Shown: piece by piece, positions 33,358-45,404 of the stretch
Position numbering within the stretch: the first letter of the stretch is position 1
Layout: every line of letters starts with the position of its first letter
Origin: Terfezia claveryi
Lineage: Eukaryota; Ascomycota; Pezizomycetes; Pezizales; Pezizaceae
Assembly (NCBI GenBank): GCA_015179025.1
Contig: WHUX01000009.1
Location: forward strand, 682,001-746,000
Direction: 5' to 3'
DNA: 64,000 nucleotides
The notes under the pieces: generated by a model
What the model saw: the letters and a program-made list of their open reading frames with translations, nothing else
Told to the model about the DNA's origin: nothing
Database searches by the model: none
Translations under genes and position numbers: made by a program

Positions 33358-36300
33358 TTAGGTAAGATCAATTATCACTTTCCTCTTCTTTCCTTTATAT
33401 AATTGCATTGCAATTTTATAAATATCTTGAAAATGAGACCTGCTCAAATTCTGTTCCATCCACTTAGCCGCAAACTCATCATTTACTATAAGCTCTGCAA
33501 ATCGTAAATTTTGTTCACTTTGTGTCTCACCTCCCAAAAAGTATCCTTTTGTCCTGCAATATGCATGATAGATATCTTTCAGCAATTTTCCACGTACTTC
33601 TGAATTGGCAAGGTCGTTATTATAGAGGATATTCTCTGAATGGGTTCTTTGGACTGACATGCGTGTTATAGCTATACCAGAAAAAGTATCAATGGAATTC
33701 CGAAAACTTTGTCTCTGTTGTATTGCTAATGGCCACTTCGACTATAACTGGTGTGTCAAATTATATCCTATGCATTAAACACTTCCAGCAGTCGATATAA
33801 TATTCTCAATCAGTTGCAGTGCATTCATAAGAATAATTCGTATTGCAATCCGATCAGAAACTCCAAGCTTTGCCGGTCCATATCCAACTAAAAACCAACG
33901 AGCTGGATTATTAAACCATAAGGAGGTAGCTTTTAATCCTTGCCATTGTCGTTGCTTTGATCCTTTTGACTTGGACCACCACTTGTCAGTACTTGCATTT
34001 GGCCATATCAAACATTTCCAAACAAATTGTTTTAGAAACTTAGTATCATCCCATATCCAAGATACTTTTTCTCCTAAATGCACATTCCAATTTTCTACTA
34101 AAGTCTTATAAAGTACCCAATACTTTTTGTCTTCCTAACCTTGTCTCTTAACCCCATCATTAAATGCCCACAAATATAGTAAATGCTCAAGTGCCGATTT
34201 CCCTTTATTAGTACCAAACTCAATTCGGTATTCTAATAACTCTTGCATATCCTCTTTACAGAATCGAATATCATTGGGGTCAACAGAACCATCTGCCTTA
34301 CAATCAAGCTCCAATAACCCATCTTTCTCCAATGTAGTTAGAACTTTTAGTTCAAATCCCCAAATCAATGTTTCAGCCATCCAATACCAAACTAATGCTA
34401 TAGCATCAAACTTGCGATCGAATGTCCACCACTAACTTTCACTAGTCCATATTTCTCTTAACCATTGTAACTACTCGACACTAGTATTTTGAACTTGTGT
34501 AGAATAGTCAATCTCAGCTAGATAACATATGTGCTTTGAACATAAAGCATTATGGTTAAAAAGAATATATTTAGAGATAGCTGGTTTAAACTGCCAGGTA
34601 TTCCAATTAATCTTTCCAGCTTGTATAAACCCATATTGCATGGTTTCTAGAGTCTTTGATAAACCAATTCCTTGTTGTGGCTTTTCATTTAATTGATCCC
34701 GTCCTATTATATATATATATTAGCTTCAAAATATTATTTATTTTGATTTTCTAAGATAATAACCTACCAATATCAATCCATAATGCAGAATTCCATTAAA
34801 GTGGTGCACCACCTAAGGAGACCTGAAGTAGTTGTAAAAACATTATTGCCATCTTTGTAGATTCACTTGAAATATATTCACTACCACTTCTAACAAGTGA
34901 ATATTCAAATCCGTAGCTAAACTTGATAATATTGCTATAAAGAAATTGCATTATATCACTGGTTGGAATTATCTGAAATAGTAGATTGATGCAATCAATA
35001 CTATTTTCACTTTCGAAATTATCCAATTGTATTATGAGCTTTTCCAACAAAGTCTATGAAATATGATGCCCTTCTCATATACCATAACACTTATCTTTTG
35101 ATGCTGATAAAACAATATTAACTCATTCCTTGCTAGCAATATATGCTTTTAATAGCCGCTTTCGATCCCAATTTCCTTTGGTATGCCTACTTTCTGAACT
35201 CCATAGCTTATATAAATTAGAATCCACTGCTAAAGCTTCTAAGTTGATATTATTGTATGGGTGAGTTTTGCTAGCATCAAATGGTTCCTTTATACTACCA
35301 TAAAATTGGAAGTATACTAAACCATAATGCATAAGAGGATAACGTTTTCCAACTGAAAATGTCATGTTGGAGGAACTAGCTATTAATCCCCAAGGATAAA
35401 ATTGAGTTTGGAAGCCAGGTTTTGCCATTCCAAGTTGAAAGTGGTAAAGAGTTTTTCATAGACAATAGTCTTTCCAAAGATAGTTATAAGCACGCTCGTA
35501 TTCAGTCTTTAGAGGAACTACCTCTTTACCAATATCAATCCATGTCTTTTTTGGAATGAAAAAGTCCTTATTCACACTGAAATTCTATGTTTCCTGAAAG
35601 TTACTAATAACTTGGGAAGAACTTTCTGAATGAAACAAGGTTTTTGTATTCTTTGCATCTAAGAGCAAGATTGGCTGACCAAGGTCTTGAAATCCTAGTA
35701 ATGATAGCTTTTGAAGAACTATATTCCATATTTCATAAAGATCTTTTGGGAGAATAGTATAATGGAACATTTGGATCCGTGGTTCAGCTTTTTTCGGTTT
35801 GACACCTTGCTTAACTGCTCTAGCTTTTCCTTTCAGTTTAGCTTCCTCCCAATTTCATGGAAAATATTGACTAACACTAGATGAGTATACATCGTGGATA
35901 GCTTGAAGTAAAATATTAATGAAACGGCTATATTCATTGTCAGTTAGGAATATGCATTCTGCATCTCAATAATAAACATCTGGAAAAAAGATAAAAAGTC
36001 GGCAATCTTCAAAGTAATATAAGTTGCCTAAATAGCAATAAGGAACTTTATAATATGAGACTGGCTTGAGCTCATTTTTATCAGATACTAAAGTCATTAG
36101 GTAGATATTTGTATTGATATTTAATATCTGCGTTGCATAGAAATATAACTATATATAAATTTTTAATTAGTTGTTTAAGTATATATATTTGGAATATTTT
36201 TAGGATACCTTTAATACCTTTTTTGCTACACCTAATGATATTAGTAATGCAATAAAGCTATCAATATCATGTGATATATCTGAGGAATTAACAATTTGTT

Positions 36301-38052
36301 GTTTATATAATAACAACGTATGTGACTGATGCATAAGGAAGGTTTTTTGATGAATACTTGTTTCATTATCATTATTCTCAATTAAACAAGTTCCTTCAAA
36401 AACTTGCCGACATTTATCACTAGATAGTGGAAAAAACTATAGATCTTTACCTTTAGGTTCCAATACGCAATGAACTGGTTCTGTTCTTTTGATTGTAGTA
36501 TCCGTACTTAGGCAATTATATGCCATGGAAATGTCAGCAATTGTATTTCGTGCAAGTGATCTTAGACTCGTACTCATATATTCTAAATGAATACCATTTT
36601 CTGCTTGATTCTCCACTTCTCTAGCCCGATCAGCTTCAAGTCTCTCTTGCCATTCTGTATGTTCTTCAGTTGTGCATCCATGTCCAAATACCAAATGTTG
36701 AGCTAGGAATTAAATTGGATTCAATGTTTATTGCTATATATAATTAGTAATAAATTTAATATAATACAATACTTCATTCTCACCTCTAATACTGCGTATA
36801 TATTATCCTCTTCAGTAAACCTATTAAGGTTCTCATTTTGACCGGTATTATTATCCATCCCATCCATATCATCTGAATTATTATCAATAATACCAATTAA
36901 ATTAACCATTGGAAAATTTCTATTTTTCTATTGTAATAGAGTAATTAGCTATAAGATTGAGTAAAAAATAAAATATTTCTTACCAATTGTTGTTGATTGA
37001 GTTTATTTAATTCCATCTGCCTTTCATTTGGTGCCGACCTATTCCTTAAGTTTGTTTGTTGACTATTGCTATAATTGTTGGAATCCAAACTAGCCATTGG
37101 ACTATTATCATAATCTTCCATAGAAGGTACAATGGTAGAAGGACCTGGTATTAGTACAATCATAGAAGGACCTTGTATAGGTACAATCGTAGAAGAATCT
37201 GAAGGACTTTCAAGACCTGTTAGTCCTTCAGGACCTAGTAGTCCTTCAGGACCTGATAGTCCTTTAGGACCTAATAGTCCTTCAGTACCTAGTACAGGTA
37301 CAATCATAGAAGGACCTGGTACTGGTAATGGATCGAGTATTGGTAATAGATCAAGTACTGGGAAGGGATCGAGTACTAATATATTTTCATAATAATTATA
37401 TATATTAGTAAACTAAAATAAAAATAATATATAAGAAATATTATAATACCTTCAGCCAAAACAGTATGTCGTACACTTAAGTTAGGTACTAAAGTACACT
37501 GATTTGGTATTGCAACTACGTTATTCTGTAATGTTGCTGGTAATAATAATGGTGCTGTATTAGATGAACTCAATAATAAGTGTAATAGTACTATTGGATC
37601 TAAATGATAATTATATTTATTAGTAAACTTATATAGAAGGAGTAGATAAGAAATATTATGATACCTTCAGCTAGACATTGTGAATTTGAAAATCCACCAA
37701 TAAATAATTAATTGCCAATTGGGTCTACTGGAACTATAGAATTGGGTACTATATTCTGCCGTCCTTGTTCTTGCTGCCGTCCTTGTTCTTGCTGCCATCC
37801 TTGTTCTTGCTGCCGTCCTTGTTCTTGCTTTTGCAAACTCTGCTGTTATCGATGTGCTTCTGTATTTTTTAATTGATAGATTGCTTTTGCCTGAAAAATT
37901 TGTTTAGCTATATTATACTTCTTAGTATAACCTCATTGTCTCTTTTCTGGAGTCATAATAGTTGCTACTAAGTTTAATGGGATTTGGTTGCCAGTAATGT
38001 CCATTTTGAGGTTGCCAGTAAAGTCAATTTCGAGGTTGCCAATGAAGTCCAT
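33358..38052 (-). pseudogene. E2: large seven-exon gene of unknown function, decayed
   Basis: I assemble exons from ATG 38,052 with introns at 37,600-37,664, 37,376-37,449, 36,928-36,983, about 36,710-36,790 (phase unclear), 36,128-36,208 and 34,704-34,767, ending at TAG 33,358. Each fixed junction keeps the frame. The N-terminus has repeats (GNLEIDFTGNLKMDITGNQ), four QEQGRQ units (37,755-37,835), a Leu/Pro/Gly repeat region (GLLGPEGLTG; GPSMIVP) and a Gln/Asn-rich stretch. The roughly 900-residue C-terminal part looks globular (WLREIWTSES, WEYGPAKLG-like WFLVGYGPAKLG, KWWSKSKGSKQRQW) but matches no family I recognise. About fifteen stops, mostly TAG/TGA/TAA reachable from CAG, TGG, CGA or CAA. 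No membrane segment seen. E1 lies upstream on the same strand. Confidence 0.5.
37600..37664 (-). other. E2 intron 1 (duplicate of intron 2)
   Basis: 65 nt, donor GTATCATAAT, acceptor ATCATTTAG, phase 1. It closely resembles the next intron (37,376-37,449, donor GTATTATAAT), and both follow the same exon end GCTGAAG. Confidence 0.7.
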
Positions 38053-38570
38053 TTCGAGTGATATATACTATATAATATACGTGTATAAAATACCATAAAA
38101 CTAAGCTGAGAAATGATGCTTAATGGTAGAAAGATAGTTGAATTCAATTGCTATCGTGAACCTAGAATTATTCACTTCACAGGTCAGTTAATAGTAGAAA
38201 AATAGTAGGAGCAATACTTGCTTACCATCTATACAAATAATACTCCTGACTTACAGCACAGACCCATAAGGCTTATTATACTCAAGTAAACTAATCTACT
38301 TTCATAAAAAAAAAAAAAAAAATATACAAGATAAACAAACAAGAACATAAGAAAATAAAATAAAAGTAAAAAGATATAAAACCAGCACCATAATATAACA
38401 CATAAAAAGATCCATAAACTATAAATCCATAAAAACATAAGAGCATAAAAAGATCCATAAACTATAAATCCATAAAAACAAACAAGTCATAGGAAAAAAA
38501 AAAATATACAAGACAAATAAATAAAAAATAAAGGAATAAAAAAAACTGTAATAAATTAAGTACTATTGCC
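38053..38570. other. Spacer between E1 and E2
   Basis: AT-rich, with a direct repeat AAAGATCCATAAACTATAAA (38,406 and 38,448) and poly-A runs. It would hold the E2 promoter. No clear TATA or gene. Confidence 0.4.
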
Positions 38571-40078
38571 TTAATTATTATCAGAACCTTTAGCCTCATC
38601 ATCATTACTGGAACCATTATCATTACTGGAACTATTATCCTCATTCTCAGAACCTTCATCCTTATCATCAGTTCTGTCACCCCATTATCTGTACCTTCAG
38701 CCTCATGATTGGAACCTTGAGCCTTCTTATCTGAATCTGTATTATTAGAATTAGCATGACAAGAGTCTTCACTATCCTTCTGAAGTACTGGACTAATTTC
38801 TAGAAGATCGAACATTAGCTGAAGTCTTTCCACAATTTCCTCCCTTACAATAGGAAGATCATCCTTGTCTTGACCACCTATGACAACAGCAACTTCTTCT
38901 GATGCTAATTGAATATTTTTTGTTTGTTAGCATCAAAAGATTCCTCAGCTTCCTTCTTTAGCTTGTCCATTTTCTCTTCCACAAGCACTAGATGAATAGC
39001 TTCAATAGTTAAATCTACCATGAAAAAACGCAGATTAGGATTGGCTAAAGGTATGGTAGAAGGCTTGCGAGGGCATTTATTCCCCACTTGTTGACGCTTG
39101 GGATTTTGGGACCATAAGAATGCAGGTGACAGGATGTTTTTCCACTTCTTGGAAACTACAATTGCAAATTCTCTCTCTTTAGGCAAATTGTTGTTAGCCT
39201 AACCTGCCAGTTGATTAGCTAAATAGATAAAAGTATTATTATTAGCCATTGACTTTATTTTAGTTCTCAAAATAATAGAATATACCTGAAGTGGAGCTAG
39301 AACTAGCAATGTTATTAGGAACTAAGGTGACTGAAGTAACAACTTCTTCAGTGACAACTTCTTCCCTTGTATCGGCTATTATCACATCAGGGTTAGACAT
39401 AACATCACTAGGTAGTTCCGTAGGGTTCATATTATTTTCTGCTGAACAAGATACTTTATCAGCTGACTTATATGTTGACATGAACCTAGTCAAGTCAATT
39501 GTCTGTAGATTGGGAACTTTGGAAGCTTTTGGCTATCTTATACATGTATCAATGATGCTATTAAGGCCTTGGCGAATCTCTTGCCAATCGGAGGGATTCC
39601 CAATTAAATTAGCAAAGCAGGCAAGTCGGCACAAAAACCCTTCTGTAAGGTCAGCAAGCAAAAGTTCTGAAAGTGTAATTTCCCAACTAGGTCCCTATAT
39701 CTCATTCAGCCGCTTATGATAGTTCCGCCTCTGGGACTCCAATGCTATACTTTTGACGTTTATGTCATTTATAAGATCATACCTAACTTTCTCATGAAGC
39801 ACAGGTATGGACAACCCTATCTCCTTATAAGTAGTCGCAGATAGTGAGTCCAGATATGCTTTATGAATCGTAGCACTCTGGTCGATTTTATTATCTATTA
39901 GGATGATACAATAAGAGAATTCCTCTAGGAAGCCAGTGAGCTTAACCCTCTGCAATTCTAATACTGCTTGTTGATATAAGGCCATACCGACAGCACGTTT
40001 TATTGACAGAATCTGGCCTAGGATCTCTGACCCTGTTGGTTGACTTTCATTAATACCTTTACCGACAGCAGTTAGCAT
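38571..40078 (-). pseudogene. E1: homologue of retrotransposon ORF3 (WGxxWE family)
   Basis: Exon 1 runs from ATG 40,078 to 39,286. A 67-nt intron (39,219-39,285, GTATAT ... TATTTAG) is followed by exon 2 to TAA 38,571-38,573. There are TAG codons at about 39,695, 39,536 and 39,197. Frame changes are needed in the A-run near 38,910 and again near 38,690. The N-terminal block ALESQRRNYHKRLNEIWGPSW ... FLCRLACFA lines up with ORF3 of GypB (HTESQRRKANARERLENAWG ... FLRELAQ). The C-terminal block MDKLKKEAEE ... LASEEVAVVIGG ... VERLQLMFDLLE lines up with VDELKRKAED ... LAVEGAIRSL ... RRLGKLLE. It ends in an acidic Asp/Ser/Asn tail. Function unknown; linking it to ORF3 rests on pattern and domain order. 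Confidence 0.6.
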
Positions 40079-40840
40079 GGTAAATATTTATCGATGGGAT
40101 CGGAACTATTTACTCAGAATAGTATCCACGAGATATGGAACTTGGATTTAAGTGGAGGAGGATAGCATAGGATCGTGCTCTGTATATAATATATCTGGAC
40201 TGGCCAATACATAGTTGTTGGTAGCTGTACCCATAGGATGTCAGTTAACATTGCATTGACTATGCGACAAAGAAACTTACACAAAGGAGCATCCCTATCA
40301 CCAGAGCTGGACATAAATGGATCATTGGTGGAAGCTGAACACGTAGAATATCAGTTAGCATATCAGATAATTGACTATACGATGGAGGAACTTATGTAAA
40401 GGTGTATTATGACTGCATACACTCTAGTTGATAGGGATGTTATCTTCACCTGAACTATACAGAGAGGTTGAACGAGGCTGGACTATAGGCCGGGTCTTGT
40501 TTCTAGGGGTCGTTGGATGTGATGAGATTAAGCATGGTATAATGATGGTATGTGACTTGGAGGCTGGTATGTAGGAATCGAATTTGATAATTCGTAAATT
40601 ACTAGTGAGTTTTGTTTGCCTTGATATAGAATACGTGAAGGTGGATGAACATGGTTTGGGGAGATTGGCAATTAATAACAGTTCGGATCACAGCTATAAG
40701 TAATGACTAAGTATAGACGAATTAACAGTTCGGTTACAGCCATGAGTAATCACTAAGTGTAGACAATGTATGGCGTGCCAATTGTGAGAAAGGCCTACCA
40801 AGACCTGACAGGACCTACCAGGACCTGACAGGACCCGCTT
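40079..40840. repeat. Right end of region E with tandem repeats
   Basis: A diverged ~135-bp direct repeat (ATATCAGTTA/ATGTCAGTTA ... TTGACTAT ... AACTTA) lies at about 40,200-40,330 and 40,335-40,470. The last 50 bp are CAGGACCTACCAGGACCTGA-type units ending GGACCCGCT, the inverse of the left end of E. Confidence 0.5.
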
Positions 40841-41293
40841 TGAAGAAGATCCCAAATAGTCAGAGTGACTATTACTGTCTTAGATGTTCAGAGAGTCGAA
40901 TGAGCTAGCGAAATCCATTAGTATCTCACAGAATCATCGCGGAGTATTCTTATGATAAGCAAAAATCCTAAAAGTGAGGATCGATCTCAATGAGAGATAA
41001 GTGATTCTTAAGACTTATGTGTCTCGACACATGCAAGTGATAGAGTAAAGCCTCAAAAAGTAAAAGACAATTGACAGTGGTATGCGAAGCTGGCTATCAA
41101 TCGTCTTAAGGTAATAGAGCAAAGATTCTAGCACTTTCCTTGTGCGCATAAAAATGATGCGTATATTTCTTAATGAGTATGTCAAAGTACAAGAATTCCT
41201 CCGCATAATATACCCCCTTTCCAGCAAGGCTAACAAACTAAAAAAATAACTTTTGCTGTTACCCTCATCACAAATAACTTCCTAGCCACCACA
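40841..41293 (-). repeat. GypB copy 2 3' LTR (453 bp)
   Basis: On the minus strand it starts TGTGGTGGCTAGGAAG at 41,293, directly after a polypurine tract (AGAGGGGGAGGAA), and ends CTTCTTCA at 40,841. It has exactly the length of the copy 1 left LTR. Confidence 0.9.
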
Positions 41294-41473
41294 TTCCTCC
41301 CCCTCTTAAAACTTTGGCAGCTCCATTACCATCTAAATATCCATCCAACTCTCGAAACAACAAATTCTTCACCATTTTTCCTTGTAGCAAAAGCAAAAAA
41401 AATACATCTACAAAAGAAATAAATAAAATTTCCAAAACAATCCAGCACTTGTGTAATAATAAAAGAAACCTCT

Positions 41474-42692
41474 CTAATCCATATCTTCCACCATTTCTGC
41501 CTTACTAGCTTCCAACAACTTCTCTAACCTCCACACTAACGTCTCCTTATTCAGCCTCCCTTCCCCTGCCGTCAATGATCTGATTGCCCCTTCTACCGCC
41601 AAAGTATCGTCTTTATCCTCCTTATCCTTAGCCTTCCGTTTAAGCTCATCTACCCCCTCATCAACATCCAGATTGATAACTGGTATGTCCAGCTTAAACT
41701 TCCTCTTCTTTTCCTCCTTCTTCTCTTCTCTCCTCCTCTTCCTCATCATCGGCCTTCCCGCTTTAGGCCTTGCTTCAACAATCTTTCCAATAACTTTCTT
41801 CCCCTTGTCTTTAGCCACACTAACTTCCTCAACCTCATCATTCTTATCTTCACCCTTATCCAAATTCCCTCCATCAACAACCTCAACTTCCGCCTCAGCC
41901 TGTGCTTCGGCTTTTTCGCTTAGTGAAGTGGCTTGAGATACTACTTCGAGAGATGCAACCATTTCAATAGCTGCCTGTGTGTTTGGGGTGTCGATTTCAT
42001 GAGGAGGGTTGTTGTAAAAAGGAGTGAGAGTTATTGTCAGAGGGGATATAAGAGGTGGCGAGGAAGATGCAAGTGAAGCAACCTCCATCTGAATTTTATT
42101 TCCCTGCAATTGCTTCTTTTCTATGTACGTCTTTTGGCAATATCCCTTATCATAACCCACTTATATTTCTTAGTTCGCTTAGCAGCCAACCTTTCTGCTA
42201 CCCCTATCATTATTTTCGCCTCCGCTTCATTCCATGCTGGATTCCTCTCCACAAACTGCGCAAGTTCTCTGAGGAATTCTTCAGTAGCCAGGGAGGCATT
42301 AATTCCCCCATCTTCTCTTCCCATTCATCTCCCCACACATTCTCCAGCCTTTCTTGTGTATTCGCTTTTCTTCTTTGAGATTCCATATGAGTCTCAGACA
42401 ATGGTAGAATTGTTCTTGAGAAGCTGAGATACATCTCAACGTCTTCTTGGGATGCTTTCATGCTCGTCAAGTCTTCGTTGGTCTACCCTTCCACCATTTC
42501 TTTGAGGACTTGGGTAGCAAAAGCTACCTTTTCCACTTGAGTTGAGATCAGGCAAGCTATTTCTTTGGCAAACTCCCATTTGTCCCTTCCCTCCAGCTTT
42601 GCTATCTCATCTTGATACCTCTTCCTCAAATCTTGACTCCTGCTCACTACTCTATTAGCGATACTAATAATTCGGTTGTCATTTTCTAACAT
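41474..42692 (-). pseudogene. GypB copy 2 ORF3 (WGxxWE family)
   Basis: Homologous throughout to 29,769-30,989. The start is ATG 42,692 (MLENDNRIISIANRV) and the end TAG 41,474-41,476 (MVEDMD). It has one in-frame TAG at 42,483-42,485 (Trp in context) and two single-base frame changes near 42,300 and 42,140. The C-terminal half is open for 228 codons (42,160-41,474). Linker, acidic stretch, basic cluster (MMRKRRREEKKEEKKRKFK) and conserved tail are all present. Where copy 1 has a stop at 30,825, this copy has an Arg codon, which confirms the reading frame. Confidence 0.8.
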
Positions 42693-42867
42693 GGTAGATC
42701 ATGGTATGAGGGAGAGTAATAATATATAATATGTGAAGTAGAGGAAGGTATCGTTTAGGAAGGATGAGTAGGATGTTACAACTTGATGAGGGTTATCGTA
42801 AGGAAGCTTTTGTTCGAGGAGGAAGAATGAAGATTGGAGTTTGTACGAATGATGGGGGGATCGGAGG

Positions 42868-42875
42868 TATTTATA
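42868..42875 (-). promoter_or_regulatory. TATA box of GypB copy 2 ORF3
   Basis: TATAAATA on the minus strand, 183 bp before ATG 42,692 counted from the T, the same distance as in copy 1, with the same following sequence (CCTCCGATCCCCCCATC). Confidence 0.6.
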
Positions 42876-43262
42876 CTAAACAGAACACTAAATTCTCAGT
42901 GCTCTGTTCGTATCCGATGCCTTCTTCATTTGTTCCATTCCATTCCAGACCCTTCTATAGAAGATTCTGTAGTTACTTAAACATTCAAATTTTCTTTCCA
43001 TTCATTACCCTGAACTCTCTGAACTTCTTTTCCTTATAATCTCTATTCCTCCCCCTTCATAAAAAATTTTTTGACCTCCTCAAAAAAAAAAAAAAATCCC
43101 TTGATACTCGAGTAATATTCTTTGTCCTTCTTTTTACATGAGTGTCAATTATACTTCCTTCTCCCACCATCTTTCCTTTTCCAAAACAGTAATTTCACAA
43201 GATCACTAGCATTATATTAAAATCAAAACCCACATACAAAGCCTAGTTTATCTAAAACGAGA

Positions 43263-43670
43263 TGATAAAACAAACAAAACTAGTGTAAAGCATCACTTAC
43301 ATGTTCACATTCCCTGTAAGTGATCAAAACAAGACGATAAAATGAACAAAACTAGCGTAAAGCATTACTTGCGTATTCACATTCCACATAAGTGATCAAA
43401 ACAAGATGATAAAATGAACAAAACTAGCATAAAGTATCACTTACGTATTCACATTCCACGTAAATGATCAAAGCAAGATGATAAAACGAACAAAACTAGC
43501 GTAAAGTATCACTTATGTGTTCACATTCCACGTAAGTGATCAAAACAACACGATAAAAGCATTAAAGACAACATAATACAACAATCAAAAAAAAACAAAA
43601 AATAATCATAAAGCGTTACTTATGTATTCACATCCCATGTAAGTGATCAAGACAACACGATAGAAGTTCC
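43263..43670 (-). promoter_or_regulatory. Palindrome array of GypB copy 2 (five units)
   Basis: Units near 43,297, 43,365, 43,437, 43,508 and 43,618, with TACGTG/CACGTA-type arms and T-rich spacers as in copy 1. The last spacing is longer (about 110 bp) in both copies, at the pol-proximal end. Confidence 0.7.
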
Positions 43671-43708
43671 TTACACCTGCTCTCCCAGCATGTGAACATA
43701 ACATTTTC

Positions 43709-44859
43709 CTAATCTTCAGACTCCACTATTTTATACTCTTCCTCGTTTCCCCCTTTATCATTATCTCCTTCTTCAACTATCTTTTCATCTTCCACTTCAA
43801 CTCCATGGCGGACAAAAAGCCTCTTAACTCGATCTCCTGCATAAATCCCTTTCATCTCTGTGCCATTAAATTCTTCGAGCAGATAAGTTCCCTGATCTTC
43901 TTTAACATCCCTAATCTTATATGGGCCATTCCACTTATTATTGAGCTTTTGAGACCATTGCTTATCAAGAGCGCTATTGTACAGAAGCACTATATCCCCG
44001 ATCTCCAAGTTCTGTTGTCTTTCCCGACGATTCTTGTCAAAGTGGGCTTTGTTTCTCCCTTGACTTTCTCTAATTTTTTTCCTTACTTCCTCTATATCTT
44101 TTTCTCTTCTTTCCAGTTGCCACGCTCTTACAGCCAAAAGGTCTTCCCTACTTTTCACCTTATCCCAATTGACAGTAGCCCAGCTTTTCGCAAAAAGTTC
44201 TACTGGAAGTATACAATCTTGTGCGAATATAAGTTGAAACGGAGTATACCCAGTTGAAGCTCTAGTCATAACTCTATCCGCCCACAGAACAAATGGTAGA
44301 TTCGCCACCCATCTTGATCCCAGTTTTGCCAACCCGTCCACAATTTGTTAGTAGCCCCTTTCAATGATACCATTCGACTGAGGATGGTATGAAGCGATAC
44401 AGATGTTTTTAATTCTATATCTGTCAATTAGCTGCTTAGTTATTTTCTAGTTTTCGGGTCCATTATCATGGATTATTTGTCCGTGAATGCCGAATCTAAC
44501 TATCCATTCGTGAACAAAAGCTGCAATACTCTTCGAATCCGCTTTCTTTAATGCCTTTCCTTCAACCCATCCAGATAGGTAGTCTCTCATCACCACAATT
44601 CTCATCATTCCTTCGTTTGCAGGCATATATATTACATCCAATCCAACCTTCATCTACAATGAGTTTTCTAGAGTAGGATGCAATTCTTCTGTGACCCTTA
44701 TTCTGGATCTTTTTTGGCATTGCTGACAGCTACGAACCCACTTCTCAACATCTCTGTACAGTCTTTTCCACCAGTATCGTAAGGCTACCTTCTCATACGT
44801 CCCCTTCCGTCCTCTGTGCCTACATTCTTCATGAAGCTCTTGCAAAATCTCTTTCTGCT
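43709..44859 (-). pseudogene. GypB copy 2 pol, integrase part
   Basis: Minus-strand integrase: zinc-site remainder (EECRHRGRKGTYEKVALRYWWKR in part; CQQCQ), core (DVIYMPANEG, HDNGPEN, and a degraded Glu region near 44,355 with stops), then the conserved C-terminal module (GDIVLLYNSALDKQWS ... NKWNGPYKIRD) and an acidic tail to TAG 43,709. The HDNGPEN motif is better kept here than in copy 1 (HDNRLEN). The GypA insertion at 44,860 interrupts the zinc-binding domain. Confidence 0.85.
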
Positions 44860-45368
44860 TGTCACAACCGTCCTTTCCTAGCCGGGTTTGAGAGTCAGAC
44901 GGGATTCCGTCAGACTCTCGTTATTGTTGATTGATATCATTGTTATCTCTGTTCCCAAGATAAGGGGTCTCGGGAACCTTATTCCTTCCGGTGGCCTTGG
45001 CCAGCCAGGAAGGAATCCTGTATATATAGGTTGCTCTCTCCGCCCTCTCGTTGGATCCCCATCCAACATCTTGTATACCAAATACAGGACCTTGTCTCTC
45101 CACGAAGGTGTACCTCCCTTGTACACCCCCTCGTCTTGCCTTGTCCCGTGAATAGCTCTGCAGCATAGCTGCCCCCCTCCGACACATGCGGCAACTGCCT
45201 CCGCGTGTCTCGTGCCCCTTGCCCTCTGCCCCTCTTGCCTCTTGCCTTTGCCCCCATCCCAGCCTTCCCCTAGTCACACACGTAGCATTCCTACGTATGT
45301 CTCGCCCTAGCCTCTGCCTTCTTCCCGGCGTACCCCTTGGTCGCCTTGTCCCTAGAGCCGTTATTACA
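44860..45368 (+). repeat. GypA 5' LTR
   Basis: Starts TGTCACAACCG and ends TTATTACA. It holds a GAGAGTC ... GACTCTC inverted repeat (44,889-44,920), a TATATATAGG box at 45,021-45,030 and an ACGTA palindrome (CACACGTAG ... CCTACGTATG) near 45,273-45,298. Confidence 0.95.
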
Positions 45369-45404
45369 CGACGTTGGATCGTCTCGACCAACTGGTATGC
45401 TGTC

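Larger units (their letters stand above)
31614..40840 (-). mobile_element. Region E: candidate two-gene mobile element of unknown class
   Basis: Two minus-strand, intron-containing, stop-ridden genes (E1 38,571-40,078; E2 33,358-38,052) lie between similar inverted ends. The left end reads AGCGGGTCCGTATTGGTAG and the right end, inverted, AGCGGGTCCTGTCAGGTCC, both running into degenerate GGTCC/AGGTC repeats. E1 is homologous to ORF3 of the LTR elements. Both ends abut the 3' ends of oppositely oriented GypB LTRs. I see no RT, integrase or known transposase motif. Mobile status is inferred from the inverted ends, the stop pattern and the shared gene. Confidence 0.4.

Noticed and set aside
33358..38052. 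E2 as a reverse transcriptase, integrase or known transposase
   Set aside because: I searched the exons by eye for YxDD, DDE-type and HHCC patterns and found none convincing.
45186..45404. Upstream extension of GypA gag into the LTR
   Set aside because: The open frame continues into the LTR by chance; ATG 45,405 lies just inside the element and starts the conserved Gag.
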